The notes under the pieces are model-generated. The model worked only from the letters and a program-made list of their open reading frames with translations. It did no database searches and was not told the DNA's origin. Shown here piece after piece: positions 34,324-48,210 of a DNA stretch of 64,000 nt (position 1 is the first letter of the stretch; each line of letters starts with the position of its first letter). Origin of the DNA: Rhexocercosporidium sp. MPI-PUGE-AT-0058 (Eukaryota > Ascomycota > Leotiomycetes > Helotiales); the NCBI GenBank assembly GCA_020746875.1, contig JAGTJL010000004.1, forward strand, positions 1,550,001 through 1,614,000. The letters are read 5' to 3'. The position numbers were made by a program, and so were the translations under genes.

Positions 34324-37300
34324 ATGCGAATCGGCATTCGAGAGCAGCTGGGAGCAGTCATACTGCTGACGTCCCTCGTTCCGTTGGCTGTGCTGTCAAT
34401 CGCTGTCTGGATCAACAACAAGAACTTCGTGGTCAACATCACCTCCCAGGAGCTCAGCCTGACAGCAAGCTTGAAGGCGTCCCAGATTGCTTCAGACTTG
34501 CTCCTCATACAGTCAACATGTGCCACCATCACCACCCGAATCCTGTTAAATCAGGCCTTGAAGGCATACTACAAGGGGAACCAAACGACAACGAACTTCA
34601 CTGCTGCACTTGCCGATGTGAGCACTGCCCTGGATAGTATGTCGCACCTTCCTTTTTGTCTACATATTGCAGAATCCCAGGATCGAATTGGACATTCAAG
34701 TAAAATCAATACAATGGGAACTGCTTCATGAAGAATTCCTCTCCACTCCTCCCCGTTACGACTAGGCCCGGCCCTTGCTGACATTACTTCTCCAGGCGGG
34801 GGATTTTCCTCCTTGCTCCAGATCATCATATTCTCGCGGAACTCGACCATTGGTGGAAGTGGGAGGGAAAATGCTTCAATGGGACTTGTCAAGGCGACTG
34901 CACCGAACGCTAGTATTCAACTACCCTACCAATATCCGAATCTTACCTATGCAATGCTTGGTGATGATTCAGACCAGGGATACCCGCCAGCACTCTACCC
35001 AAACATCACCTACATCCAAACTGACCAGCCGGACCCCATGGACCCTTCCGTCAACGCAACTAAGGCAATGGCGTTCAATGACCTGCCTTTGAACAACACA
35101 GCGGAACTCCTTCTAGGACCCCTTCAGATCAATAACTCCTACGCTCTAGTCTCGCTCACCCTTCCCATCACGGACAACTTGAACCGGGAAAACGTGTTGG
35201 GCTATATGACGGTTGTAGCTGCAGCGACATCCCTCATTAGTGTAACACAATCTCGCGAGGGGTTGGCTAAGACTGGGATCGTGCTGCTCGTGGGCCCAAG
35301 TCGGCGAGAAAATTTGTTTCGATATGAACAGCGTCCATCTGATGCAAACCACGCTGCAGATCCTGAGACCATCGGTGCAGCCAATGTCAAATACGTGTTT
35401 CCCCCGCTTCCATTTGAGGGTCAATCTAACCGACATGAAAAATATCTGTAAGGTCTCTTTTCTTCGCCACTCAGTCAGTGCCCAGATCGAGCAGGCGTGT
35501 GAAGTTCTCCTAAGCTTGACCAGGCTCACGATCTTCAAATCTTTGGGATAACGCTAACTTTTACTAGTCAAACTCTCACCCAGTCTGGCTCTTCCAACTT
35601 CAGCTTGAGATCATATCCTGCTGCTGTGAATGGATTCGCGAACTATCTTCCAAACTCGGTGAATAGTGCCGACAGCAAATTGACAACAGACAACGAGCAG
35701 AACATTAGCGTGGCTGTGGGATGGGCAAGTCCGCAAAGTACACTTGTGTCGTGGCTGCTCATTATCGAGCAAAGCCACGAAGAGGCTTGGTCTCCGATCA
35801 AACGGCTTCAGACCATCGTCCTCGCCTGTGTATTCGGAACTATTGGATTGGTACTGATTGTTGTCCTCCCTATGGCCCATTATAGTGTCCGCCCCATTCG
35901 AAGGTTACGAGACGCCACGGAGAAGTCTATTGCTCCACCAGGTTACACACCGAACGGAAGCATCCGAACAGATGTCGACGAGCGCGACTTATCTGGAGAC
36001 GAGGTGGGCGAATTGGAGCACCGGAACAGCAATTCGCAACGGTCAAAGAAAGGATTGTTTATGAAACTCAAACATATGACACCGGGATCGAGAAGAAAAA
36101 CCGTCGTCGAGCGACATGAAGATGAGAGGAGACGGGTCTTCAAAATTCCGGGGAAGGTACGAGACCGGAAACATATCATCACGGATGAGCTTACGGAGCT
36201 AACCAGTGAGTTTTCCTTGGGGATCTACGTTAGAAATGTACTGACTGGCCTCAAGGCACTTTCAATGATATGTCAGATGAACTTATGCTACAATATTCAA
36301 GTCTCGAGAAGAAAGTTGCCGAACGTACCGAAGAGCTGGAGATCAGCAAGAGAGCAGCCGAGGCCGCCAATGAGAGCAAGACTCTTTTCATCGCCAACAT
36401 CTCGCACGAGTTGAAGACGCCCCTGAACGGTATTCTGGGCATGTGTGCAGTATGTATGGGCGAGGACGATCTCCCAAAGATCAAGCGCAGTCTCGGGATT
36501 GTCTACAAGTCTGGAGACTTGTTACTGCATTTGCTTAACGACCTCCTTCTTTTCAGCAAGAACCAAATCGGCCAGCAATTGAGTCTTGAAGAAAGAGAGT
36601 TCCGTCTTTCTGATGTCAAGACCCAGATACTCACGATCTTTGCAAAACAAGTCCAGGAGGGCAAGATTAATTTCGGTGTGAAGTTCATAGGTACAGATAC
36701 AGAGCCAGCTTTAGAGCCTACAACCGAGAAACCTATGCCGGCCCTGGGTCCAGCCGGAATCGGACGACTGAAGGACCTCTTCCTTTGGGGTGATCAGCAC
36801 CGTATTCTCCAGGTCATCATCAATCTCGTCAGCAACAGCTTAAAATTCACCCCCGAGGGAGGGAAAGTGGAAGTTCGTATCAAGTGCTTGGGCGAAGCCG
36901 AAAGCTTATCCGACGGGGGTAGGAACTCCATGGGATCCAAACAGAGCAGCCAATGGAACGTAAGAAATCGGCATCGCAATGACTCTGGCTCCAATACCTC
37001 ACAGGTCTCCAGAAAACCTTCCAGCTCTTCACAACCTCCTCTGGGAACGGCTCTACAAATCAATCCCATGGACCCCAAAGCTACCCCGAGAATTCAGTAC
37101 CGGGAGCGGTCACGTTCGCCTCCTCCGCTCAACGCACGAACATTGATCTTTCAATTTGAGGTCGAAGACACCGGGCCTGGCATTCCAGAGGCGCTGAAGG
37201 ACCGAGTGTTTGAGCCCTTCGTCCAAGGAGATCTCGGTTTGAGTAAAAAGTATGGTGGAACGGGCTTGGGCCTAAGTATTTGTTCTCAGCTTGCTGGCTT

Positions 37301-38434
37301 GATGGGTGGTAACATTACTCTCACTGACATCGAGCCGCACGGATCGACATTTACGATGAGGATACCTCTGAAGCATATTAAATCCCGAGCGCCGTCAACC
37401 TCTAGTACCGACCCTCAGGGATCAAGACCTCCTAGCACGTATAGCAATTCTGATGGGATTCGATCCACGTCCAAAACTCCAGGAGACGCCAGTCCCAAAC
37501 CAGGATTTGAGAAGGACTCACAACCTCGTCTTGTTGGACTCAGTCAGCCATTCTTTGCTTCGACTTCGGCCCACTCGCCTTCAGGAAATGACCCCAAGGA
37601 GCAGTTGACGGCGCTGTCAAAGACGGCTAGAAAGGAACTAGGATCCAAGCTTCGGGTTCTTGTAGCAGAGGTACGTTATCGCAAATCGTTCACATTTCCC
37701 TGTGGAGAATTCGTATCACTGCCATGCTTGAATGACTTTCTGCGTCTTGTTTAATACTGGCAACATGCATACTGACTTCTAACCTAGGATAACCTGATAA
37801 ACATCGAAATTGTCCTCCGGTTAGTGAACCTCATTGCTTTGCGAAACACCCGAATTTTTGACTAACTTGTTCTACAGTATGCTTAAATTGGAAGATATTT
37901 ATGATGTCGTGATCGCAAAAGATGGCCAAGAAGCATACGATAAGGTTAAAGAAAGCATGTCAAAGGGCGAATTCTTTGATTTGATCTTCATGGACGTACA
38001 AGTAAGTGACCCATCGATTTATGTCTAAGAGACACCTACTGACTGACTGAAGATGCCAAACCTTGACGGTCTTCAAAGTACCCGGCTCATCAGACAGATG
38101 GGCTACTCTGCTCCCATCGTTGCACTTACTGCTTTTGCAGAGGAAAGCAATGTTAAAGATTGCTATGAATCCGGAATGGATATGTTTCTCAGGTAAGTCG
38201 CCCAAACCACACTCAAGAAAAGCTGTCCTGACAGATGAATCTAGCAAACCAATTAGACGACCAGCCCTGAAGCAAGTTCTGAAGAAGTTTGCGACCATTC
38301 CAGAAGAAACCGAGACAGCATCTGTCACCAATAAAAGCAGTACGACGCCCTCTGAAGCAGGCCCATCAGGCTCATCGAGCAACCTCGAAGAACCTACAGA
38401 GCCAATTACTAATGGCACGGCCACGCCGCCATGA
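34324..38434 (+). CDS. sln1: Sln1-type hybrid histidine kinase, group VI (1,167 aa)
   Basis: Eight exons: 34324-34636, 34796-35447, 35568-36205, 36256-37670, 37788-37819, 37878-38001, 38053-38192, 38245-38434, totalling 1,168 codons. Order: first membrane helix (residues 10-30), a large extracellular loop rich in N-glycosylation sites ([17 protein letters not shown]), second helix near 404-424, a HAMP-like linker ([14 protein letters not shown]), coiled coil ([15 protein letters not shown]), HisKA with [11 protein letters not shown] (H about 585), an HATPase domain ([54 protein letters not shown]), then a receiver ([31 protein letters not shown] with D about 1056, [10 protein letters not shown], and the K of FLSKPI). 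By family it is a plasma-membrane osmosensor feeding the Ypd1-Ssk1-HOG phosphorelay. The receiver is split over four short exons. The C terminus is Ser/Thr-rich. Confidence 0.93.
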
Positions 38435-40467
38435 TCTACAACAAACACAGTCTCACTTCGATTCTACCATTGAGATGGTGTTCTGGAAGCGATAGCCAGA
38501 ACATCAAAGATTAAAGTAAAACCTTTTCTAATGTTCCAAGAATACCCACGATTTTCTTTTGTCAGCAAAAACGACACGGGCGCAAATTTCGGCGATTGTG
38601 ATGGAGGGAAGGAAACAGCATACTTGCAGGATACCAAAAGCGAATATTGGTTTAATACCGTCGGCTTGTTTGATTGTAATTGGAGCGAGAATTTTTGTTC
38701 ATTTCGGGATAGCCGGGGCATAGACGAGAGTGTCTTGGGTAACTCGATTCTTCCCGTGTACATAGGTTGAAATGGGGGTGGCGTCTAGTAATCTAGAAAT
38801 GCAGGAGACGGCTGGATATGAGTATCTGGCGGGGAATTGTAAGATTTTGATGATGAGTATGTTGAGTTCTGTGCTTGAAGAACCTGGGAACAGGGACAAG
38901 GTAGGAAGGATGACATGTCTCCAGATTTCACGACTAGCTCTGGCAGACGAAAATCCAACAAATGACAGTTACCGACGGCATCTGAGTAGCGATGAAGTCG
39001 TTGGTACTTGTCGACACCACCCATGCTAGAGTCAGAAACGATCGGGTTAGATGATCAGAGGCTAGGATATGCGTTGAAGCAGCGGACATTGTCTTCTTCC
39101 CCTCTTCTCCTCATTCTGCTACAAAGTGCGAATGCTTGTTTGGGGCGACCTCCTGCCTTCTGACATCACAACAAGAACACTTGCTTAATTAAAAAGCGTC
39201 GGTCAGTATGGTGCTCCCATCGGAGACTTTCTGGTAGAATGATTGAGGTCAGACGCACTGGGCAACAGGCAGAGGAACGCTTGTCCTCCTCGAGTTCTTC
39301 CGAACCATCCCCGTGATACAAGTGTATTGTTTTCCACTCCTTGGAATAACTAGATTGGACACATCTAACATTTGACCAAGCCTTTCATGGGCGAAGATAC
39401 TAATAGACCTCTCGCATTCAATGTATTTCTATGACTTTGAGGTTAAGCTGAGTAGTAGCTAGCTATACCGATCGTTTCTGCTTCTTCACCCAACGGCCCC
39501 ACATGGTGAGGGAGATGGCGAAAGAAAGCCGAGATGCTCGCTAGGAGGAGGGATGGGGGTGCACACCTCTAAGATGCTCAACTTAACCACTGAGCATTTC
39601 ATATGATGTAATTTTTGGAAGAGAACTGCTATTGAGAATCATACGGCATGGATTGCAAAGTAGAGGCCGAACGAAGAAGAGACAATTTTATACAACGCCC
39701 TAAAGCTGTGAGACCCTTCTCGGTACTGGAAGGCAACAAGTATATGTAAGCACGTTAAGGACCAGGTGCATTCTGGTAATCTTTATATTGCGGAAACTAC
39801 CCACCAGGCGCCCTGCTGAACAAAAGGAAAAGATGGTCGTGCAGATGGCCAGCATCTACACTCCTCTTTGGGACAAAGATCCCGAGAAAGCAGCGAGCCT
39901 CTCTGCCTCTGCCTCAGATTCCCTCCCCTTCTCCATGGTGGTTGCAGGGACCAGACCAAAGATGATGATGCGGACGAGAACCTTCTACCCCACCACGGAA
40001 GGCTGGACTGCCATTTAGGATAGAGTAGAAAGAGACTTTAAACCCGATGATGTGACCTGTTTTGGAGAATTTTACATTTCGCGTTGTCTCAGCAGCAAGC
40101 CCGTGTTTGCGAGTTTTGTCCGAAGAGCGAGAGAGAGAAGGGAGCGAGAGAGAGAGAGAGAGAGCTACCTGGCTATCAGTTGCATTGCTGTACTGTAAGT
40201 ACCATACAATTTGCACCTCTTACCTCTCCCCCTTTCCTCTCTTTCCTCTCTCTTACCTCTCTCTTACCCCGCCATCAGCTCAACTCAGCTCGAAACAAAA
40301 GTTAATCACTCAAACCCCCCACTACCGAACAGTCCAAGTAGCCACCACACCCACCCCTTCTCCTCATTCTTCTTTTCCGTGATCATTCAACCTCCCAGAC
40401 GAAGACATCAAGGTCCTCAAAAGATACCCTCACTCTCATCCGTACATAAAAGCCCAACGCCTTCAAC
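38435..40467. other. 2-kb intergenic region with the dehydrogenase promoter
   Basis: No gene recognised in either strand. The right end carries a GA run (40130-40168) and a CT-rich stretch (about 40225-40270), both within 350 bp of the dehydrogenase start, and is probably its promoter and leader. Confidence 0.5.
40124..40168. repeat. (GA)n tract
   Basis: An interrupted GA dinucleotide run. With the CT-rich stretch 60-100 bp further on, it can form opposite-strand purine/pyrimidine tracts in the promoter of the formaldehyde dehydrogenase gene. Confidence 0.85.
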
Positions 40468-41988
<1,521 letters not shown>

Positions 41989-42502
41989 GCTGGTATTTCT
42001 ACCTTCTAGTATAAAATGAAATAATTTGAAAGTTGTTTGTGAAGTGGTGGAAGATGGCAGTTGTGATCATGCGAAATGTCTCTATTCAAGTGCACGTTTA
42101 TGTTGTATTTATTACTCAAGGTGGTATCGATCATAACTTATTTGGCTCCGAGTTCTGATGTTGAGGTTGAGAGGATCTCGGATTATCTGAAGCAATTGTC
42201 GTGATATACCCTTTGAACATCCCAGGGAATCCAACTCCTAGAATATTGTCACATCAGATTTCACAAAAGGCTAAGGGAGACCGTGATATGGTGGTCGCAA
42301 TGTAGTGTCTGGTATTCGATATTATCTACGAGCAAAAATGAAGCCCATGAATCGGTGCTTCGTACGCCCGCTAAAAAATCACCCACCCAAACGTCGAAAA
42401 GGAGGTTGTTGTAAATACAGTGCGATAATGCCCCGGGTGGAAAAAAACGCCCCATCTTAAATCCCATGTTCCCATTCCCATATGCACAAGCCGAAGATGC
42501 GT
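41989..42502. other. convergent intergenic region
   Basis: 3' flanks of the formaldehyde dehydrogenase (+) and the AN1 zinc-finger gene (-). No gene or repeat seen. Confidence 0.5.
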
Positions 42503-43180
42503 CTAGATACCCTTTATGACGTGCGTCCGCTCAGCGTTGAGCTGTGCAGCGTTCCGGTCGTGAGACTCCTTCTTGCACTGTACGTCACACAAGTTGTTAG
42601 CCCAGAGTTCTTCGTCTAGACCAACGAGCCACCATTCCGGCTCTCTGGGAGGGGTGAGGGGAGAACTTACGTCTTCCAAACCGTCGCACTTGTGGTCCTC
42701 GAGCAGGCGGTGGGTTCCGCAATAGTGACCGTTGCAGAATCCACAGTCCCCGATGACTCTCTGCGCCCCTTGCTTGCAGTCCTTGTACGTGCAGCGGATC
42801 TTCTTGGGTGGCATGCCCCCGCGTAGAGGCATGGCCAGGTGGAGAGTTGCCTCGCGATTGATGTTGTAGTCTGCCAAGGTACTCGATGACGATAGGTGTT
42901 TGCCTGCGTAGACTAGGCGGAGGTCCGATTCGGGGAGGGAGGTTCGCACGGACAGGAGGGTCGTGAGGTTGTGTATTGATGCGTTTGCTGGGACGGTTAT
43001 GGGGAATGCTGGAGAGTGTTTTAGCTGGTGCTCTCTTTGTTCTTGTCCTGGATCTTGCCCCCGAGGCTGTCTGGAAGATGGGGGAGACTTACTGTCACCA
43101 GATACGTTCTTGACGAAGATCTGCATGGTTTCGGAGAGATCTGGCGATTGGGATCGCGAGCTGGAGACGGAGGAAGGCAT
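42503..43180 (-). CDS. ubiquitin-like plus AN1 zinc-finger protein (166 aa)
   Basis: Exons 43180-43093, 43008-42671 and 42577-42503 give 167 codons. After a Ser-rich start comes a ubiquitin-like fold: MQIFVKNVSGD, FPITVPANASIHNL, DLRLVYAGKHLSSSSTLADY, ATLHLAMPLRGG. The AN1 finger (MPPKKIRCTYKDCKQGAQRV, GDCGFCNGHYCGTHRLLEDH, KC) comes directly after the RGG. The LRGG-like junction resembles a ubiquitin C terminus, so processing there is conceivable but not shown. Both introns have GTAAGT donors and are open when unspliced, so a naive reading would give a longer 225-aa protein. AN1 proteins are linked to ubiquitin binding and proteotoxic stress response at the proteasome or Cdc48. Confidence 0.88.
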   Translation of the reverse strand: MPSSVSSSRSQSPDLSETMQIFVKNVSGDSKSPPSSRQPRGQDPGQEQREHQLKHSPAFPITVPANASIHNLTTLLSVRTSLPESDLRLVYAGKHLSSSSTLADYNINREATLHLAMPLRGGMPPKKIRCTYKDCKQGAQRVIGDCGFCNGHYCGTHRLLEDHKCDGLEDVSSPLTPPREPEWWLVGLDEELWANNLCDVQCKKESHDRNAAQLNAERTHVIKGI

Positions 43181-45174
43181 TTTTTGTGAGGGTATAAGAG
43201 AGGTCGAAGTTGTTCGAGGAGGAAGTCGGTCTTGTGATGGATGGCTCGAGATAAGGGTCGAGGACGAGGTCAGGTCAAAGCGTGGCGCTTGCTGCTGACG
43301 AGGCTTTGATGCGGCGAAGGTCGAGAGGATTCCACAAAGACTCGAGATGTTTCGCTTGCGGAATGGTGAAATGAAGAAGCAGTCGCTGGAGGGAGGCAGG
43401 TGTATTAGTTGGCGTTATGTAGTTGTCGAAAATTGGTAGTGAGACTGGGAGATTGGCGTTGGGGTTGCCTCCGTAATGCAATGCAGGCAAATGCTGGGAA
43501 CATATATATATATCCGGACTGGTCTCGGAGCCTTGGGGCGCTGAGTCAGTGAATATTGGGGCGTGGAAGTAGTAAAATCGATGGATCGATGAATGAATGG
43601 ATCGATGAAGCCATGAAGCCAGCCGAGCGACAGACTCAGCCTCCCCGGCTCAGAAGGGAAGTGAAGGGAAGGGAAGCATACAGTAAGTAGCGGAAGCACG
43701 CCACTAGCATCGTAAATTATAAATATTTTTATGATTATAATCACGGTCATAATCGTAATCATAACCATGACATGATGACCAGGAGACTACTATGACTACA
43801 CGACTGTTATGAAGTCAATGCATGGGGGTAGCGCCGGGAGTGTGTACTAGATACCCACTTGCCGGCTGTAAGATGCACATGTTGCAGTAATGTTACTGTA
43901 CAGTCAACGGTAATCTGCCTAGCCTACCAAGAAACCAGAAACCCTCATCTTGAATCGATGATTCTCATCTAACTTCGGACACTAATTACTGTTCGGTATC
44001 TAGTACCTAGTCCCTTCGTGCAGTACAGTAAGTACACATGACTATATAGTTTCATACTTTCAAGCCAATATCCGAATAACCGAACGACTATTGTCCCGTA
44101 CTCGCCACTTGGCGATTTGTCCACAAGATAGTTCGTCCATCCTCTCACCAACGTCTTAAAATCCAAAACCAGGAGGCTTCTGGCTTGGGCTCTTTGACTC
44201 TGCCTGCACCGGCCTGTCCTCTTTGAGATGAGATAAGATGAGAGGAGAGGAGAGGGGCAGGATTGAGCTGGCCGCCGCATCCGCTCGCTCGCCTCGCCTC
44301 GCCTAATTCCATGGACATGGACATGTAGCCCATCACGAATCATGGCTTCAAAACCTAATGCAGCCTTCCGGGATGCACCCGTTGGTTGCCGACAGGACAA
44401 GATAATGCTAAGATTTTCGAAGACCCAGAGAAAGAAAGTTAGAAGTCGAGACGAGACGAGACCATTCAACCATCGCATCCCATCCCATCCCATCTCCATC
44501 CCCGAGTTTCGCCCCTATTCTGCCACGTTTGCGAAGCGAGCACGAGACCAGTGCACCACACGCATCCCAAGCACCTGGACAACACGCTCCGGAACATGAG
44601 TCGCGAGCCTATCCAAGGCATACGGATATCTGTATCTGCTTCCCTTTTCAGACTAAAGTGCAGTGAGTCTGCCTACCGGACGTCTTTGTATGTTGAGAGG
44701 TGGTCATGGTTGATAGCGGCACTCAGCGAGCCCTTCCTAAACCCTGACTCTTTTCTTCTGCACCACGGATGGTTGTCTCGCCATCATCGAAGCCACGTAT
44801 ACGAGTAGGGCAACACATGTTTCTCGGTCTGTTATCAACTTCGTTTGGACTGATAGGTCAATACTGCTCGGTGTGCTGCATCGAGAACGACCATTTGCTA
44901 TCTGTTTGGCGTTGGGCATCATGACATCGCCACTGTCAGTAAGGCTAAGCTTGAAGGCTGCAGAATGCTACCTGACAGCCGGCTGAATGCAATGCAGTGA
45001 AATTTTATATTGGCTTGTCTTTCAGTTTTGACGGAGATGAAAATGACATTAGACGATTCTAGCAGGCTCGTTCTTGGTTTTTTCCCCCATGGCTGTCAAT
45101 TCCTGTTCCCTTGTCTTTTGTCTAGATATGTCTTCCCACTCTGCCTCTTTCTCCTTTCTCCTTTCCCATACTCC
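43181..45174. other. 2-kb intergenic region
   Basis: No gene recognised. A TATATATATATA run at about 43501-43513 lies 320 bp upstream of the AN1 gene and may serve its promoter. An imperfect inverted/AT-rich stretch (ATGATTATAATC...) lies at about 43728-43765. Short purine-rich runs lie at 44225-44265. Confidence 0.45.
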
Positions 45175-45885
45175 TCATTTCACCACAGATACTGCTTCAA
45201 AATTATTCCCATCGGCATCGATCACATAAGCTGAGTAGTATGGTTGCCTGCTCATCTCTAGTCGAATGCCAGGCTTCCCATTATCGATTGCTCCAGCTTT
45301 GCTATAACTCGGAATTAGTAAGACCGATTGATAGACACCGGTGGGTAGAGCATTGGTGTTGATGGAACCCTTGGGTGTGCAATGCAGCCAATGCTCCCCT
45401 GCCTATTGTTACTAAGAGAAGTTGTCAACCTACATTGCGAGTTCGTAAAATTTATCCACTGCGACAGGATCTGGACTAGTGTCAGCTCTTGATCTACAGT
45501 CTTCGCTGAGTATCTTCTTATCTTTTGCTTCGATGGCTATGTGTGTGGGAACTGGCTCCTTGCCTTTAGGAAGTGCTTCTAGAAGAATACCTTAAATTCA
45601 GCATTACTTTCCAGGCACGACTTGAGAGAATCGAAACTGCTCCTGAACAAGTGAGGGCAGATCATGCATTGTTAAACCCCTAGACAGGGATACAAAGGGC
45701 AAGAGTTAATTGAGAGAGCACCTACTGAGCCAGAAATATGGATAGTCAGTTCCAAGTCTACAGAGATTACCGTTCTCGACAACAATCATTTCAGCATAAT
45801 CCAGTGGTTGAAGAACGGAACGGTAGAATGACCTCAGTGCGGATATTCTTGAGGCTGAGACTATGAGAAATAGATGATTGATCAT
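45175..45885 (-). CDS. small VOC-superfamily protein, glyoxalase/bleomycin-resistance fold (143 aa)
   Basis: Exons on the minus strand: 45885-45726, 45578-45434, 45301-45175, totalling 144 codons. It begins INHLFLIVSASRISALRSFY and continues VLQPLDYAEMIVVEN, then DYPYFWLKALPKGKEPVPTH, IAIEAKD, VDKFYELA, KAGAIDNGKPGIRLEMSRQ and PYYSAYVIDADGNNFEAVSV. This is the usual layout of fungal single-domain VOC proteins: His/Glu metal-ligand positions in THIAIEA and NNFEAV, and the GKPG loop. Substrate unknown. Introns are 147 and 132 nt, long for this window. Within exon 2 an extra segment of about 16 residues (KKILSEDCRSRADTS) follows IEAKD where relatives are shorter. Its ends resemble a decayed intron (ATAAG...CTAG). 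It is in frame, so the protein may still be made. Confidence 0.72.
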
Positions 45886-46396
45886 TCTGAATGTCGCAGA
45901 GAAATTGGACGGCTTTGTGACTGGTAAATCGAAAGAAGTGGCTTTAATTGTTCGGCCTTTCTCAACTATTTAACATTAGAGGGGAAGCAGTCGCAGATTA
46001 AGGGAGATTGGGGGACGAGAACTCTCAATTTCAGCCTTTTTCATTAATAAGCAAATACTTTATATGTAATTGCTGGTAGTATTTGAATTTAAAGCTCAAT
46101 CAGTCAGCAAAGCTATACTGTCGTTCCTCACAGGGGCCAATCGTATGATGAACCTCCAATCTGGTGGAGTGGGTGTACTTCTTACAATTCTTACTCGGGA
46201 CTCCGCGTACAAAGCAACATGGACTCCGTACCCTCAGAAGCTGAGTTCACTTTGCAGCTGTGTCACACTTCTCTATCAAAATTGCCCCGAGATCTTACAC
46301 CGACCGCTGCCGGGTCAAAGCCATTAGTAAGTGCAAGGCATGAAAGGGTCGTATATCATCATGGCTCGTTGGGTTTAGAGAGAACATAGAAGCCGT
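45886..46396. promoter_or_regulatory. divergent intergenic promoter region
   Basis: About 510 bp between the VOC gene (-) and the regulator gene (+). A TTCATTAATAAGCAAATACTTTATA stretch around 46040-46062 is AT-rich. No specific element identified. Confidence 0.35.
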
Positions 46397-48210
46397 ATGC
46401 CCATAATCCCAAGGCTAGGAAGCCCTGCACAAGTCTCATTAGACGTCTGCAACCTAGAGCAACCTTCAACTCCGTCTTCACCACCCGATTGCAGCAACCA
46501 AACTATGGAGAGTCGAACTTTCAAGGTCTCGGCCAACGAGTGCTTGACTTGCAGAAAAACTTTCAGTCAAAGTAAGGGACTCGAAGAACTTACATTTTAG
46601 AAATTTGGCTTAACCGGTATACAGAATCCTCGCTCGTCCGGTATCTGAAGTTATGCACACGAACTGTTAAACCAACTTCTTTGCGGCAGAAATCTTGTCA
46701 ACGGTGCGCAGGTGCTAAAGCTAAGTGCGACCTGAGGCGACCATTGTGCTCAAGATGCAGCTTGAGGGGAGTATCGTGCGTCTATGTGTCAAGTGCGCAA
46801 AGTGACACCGACCGCGGGGACTCTTCCCCCAGCCCTCCAACCGACCACTACGCTTCCTCAATCGGAACATTGGTACCGCCTCTGGACGGCAACGTGGCTA
46901 CCATGATGGATATCTTCTGCAACGATCTGACGAACAATGCCTTCCTAATACAGGACCTTAATAACAGAGGTTCACCGAATGTCGTTCCTCGCTCGTTTGA
47001 CTCTTCGCTACACAGTACTGCACTAACAACTAATACGGACTTTTCTGGACTTGGCGATCCGTGGATATTTTCGTTATTGTCTCCGGAGACAACGCCGCCG
47101 CTGGTTCAGCATAGCATGGAGACCCTTCTACGAGCACTTCGGACGTGGCCAAGGATACTGAGCAAAGGCTTCCAGCTCCCGCCAACATTTCACCATTCAA
47201 TCTCACAACATGTTATTTCACTCCTCTCGCTAACTGCTGCACGTTGGTTAAGATGTGGGATGTAAGTGTATTTTCTCCTTGTCCTCCCAATGACTTAGAA
47301 GTCGAATACCCGGGAAAAGTTTGTTAAGAATAGTTGTCCCAATGTTTTGTTGACACTTGAGACATTGACCATCTCGGTCTAATTTATTATACTGGGCCAG
47401 TTTCGTGGAACCAATGCACTTGTGCACGATACAGTCATGACAGAGATCAAAACTCTCTTTCGGAATGTGAGAGACATTTAGTACCCTCCACCCCTCAACA
47501 TCTTCTAATTCAGCGTAGTCCAAGACCTACGACGAAACCGAATCTCTTGCGGCCCTGCAAGCAATCACAATCTATGCGATCATGCTAGTATTTCTATCCA
47601 AGGACCAGAAATCAATTCCGTTCCTTGACGCTGCGGTGTTTTCGGAAATTCAACAGGTCGTTCGCCACACGGCTCCCTCGGGGATTGTCTTGCAGGAAGA
47701 AAATGGGAACATCATGCCTTCATGGGATATCTGGGTTCATGTTACGTCGAAACGGCGAGCTGTCTTCACCCTTTACCTCCTGCATTGGGCGTACTCTGTC
47801 TATCATCACGTTCCATCTTTCAACTGTGATGAGCTTGCCTACATACCCGCTCCAGCACCCAAATATCTATGGCAGGCAGCTTCAGAGGTACAGTGGAAAG
47901 ATCTGTACGAAAGATGGCTAGCCCAATGGCAGGGCCGTCCGTATCTGCAACATGAATTCATTATTGTCAGCCCTGGACCATTTTTGGACGAACGGACACA
48001 AATGTGGCTGGAAGATACTGATGAGTTTGGCATGCTCTTTATGTCTATATGTAAGTTCTCGTCGTCGCATTATTCACGTCGGACGCGCTGATATTACCCG
48101 CAGTCAATGCGACAGATCGTGAAGCTTACGCATTTCTACCTCGATGCTTCAACATTTCCCCCTGGGAGACACCCAGATCTGGCGGCAGCAGCGTTCAATC
48201 TACAAATTGA
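46397..48210 (+). pseudogene. C2H2-Zn2Cys6 transcription factor gene, frameshifted
   Basis: Exon 1 (46397-46571) encodes the first half of a C2H2-like finger (CLTCRKTFSQ). Exon 2 (from 46625) completes it as KSSLVRYLKLC and runs into a Zn2Cys6 cluster, SCQRCAGAKAKC then CSRCSLRGVSC (CX2CX6CX6CX2CX6C). The middle region (ALRTWPRILSKGFQLPP) is in the same frame, but the next conserved block, PLANCCTLVKMWD, is in another frame, so a small indel lies at about 47185-47225. A 257-bp gap with GTAAGT and TAG ends (47262-47518) replaces about 40 residues usual in relatives. The reading then resumes with SKTYDETESLAALQAI, ERWLAQWQGRPYLQ and MWLEDTDEFGMLFMSI, and a last exon ends at 48210. The finger-plus-cluster layout occurs in fungal regulators of secondary or carbon metabolism. 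Target unknown. Confidence 0.6.
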
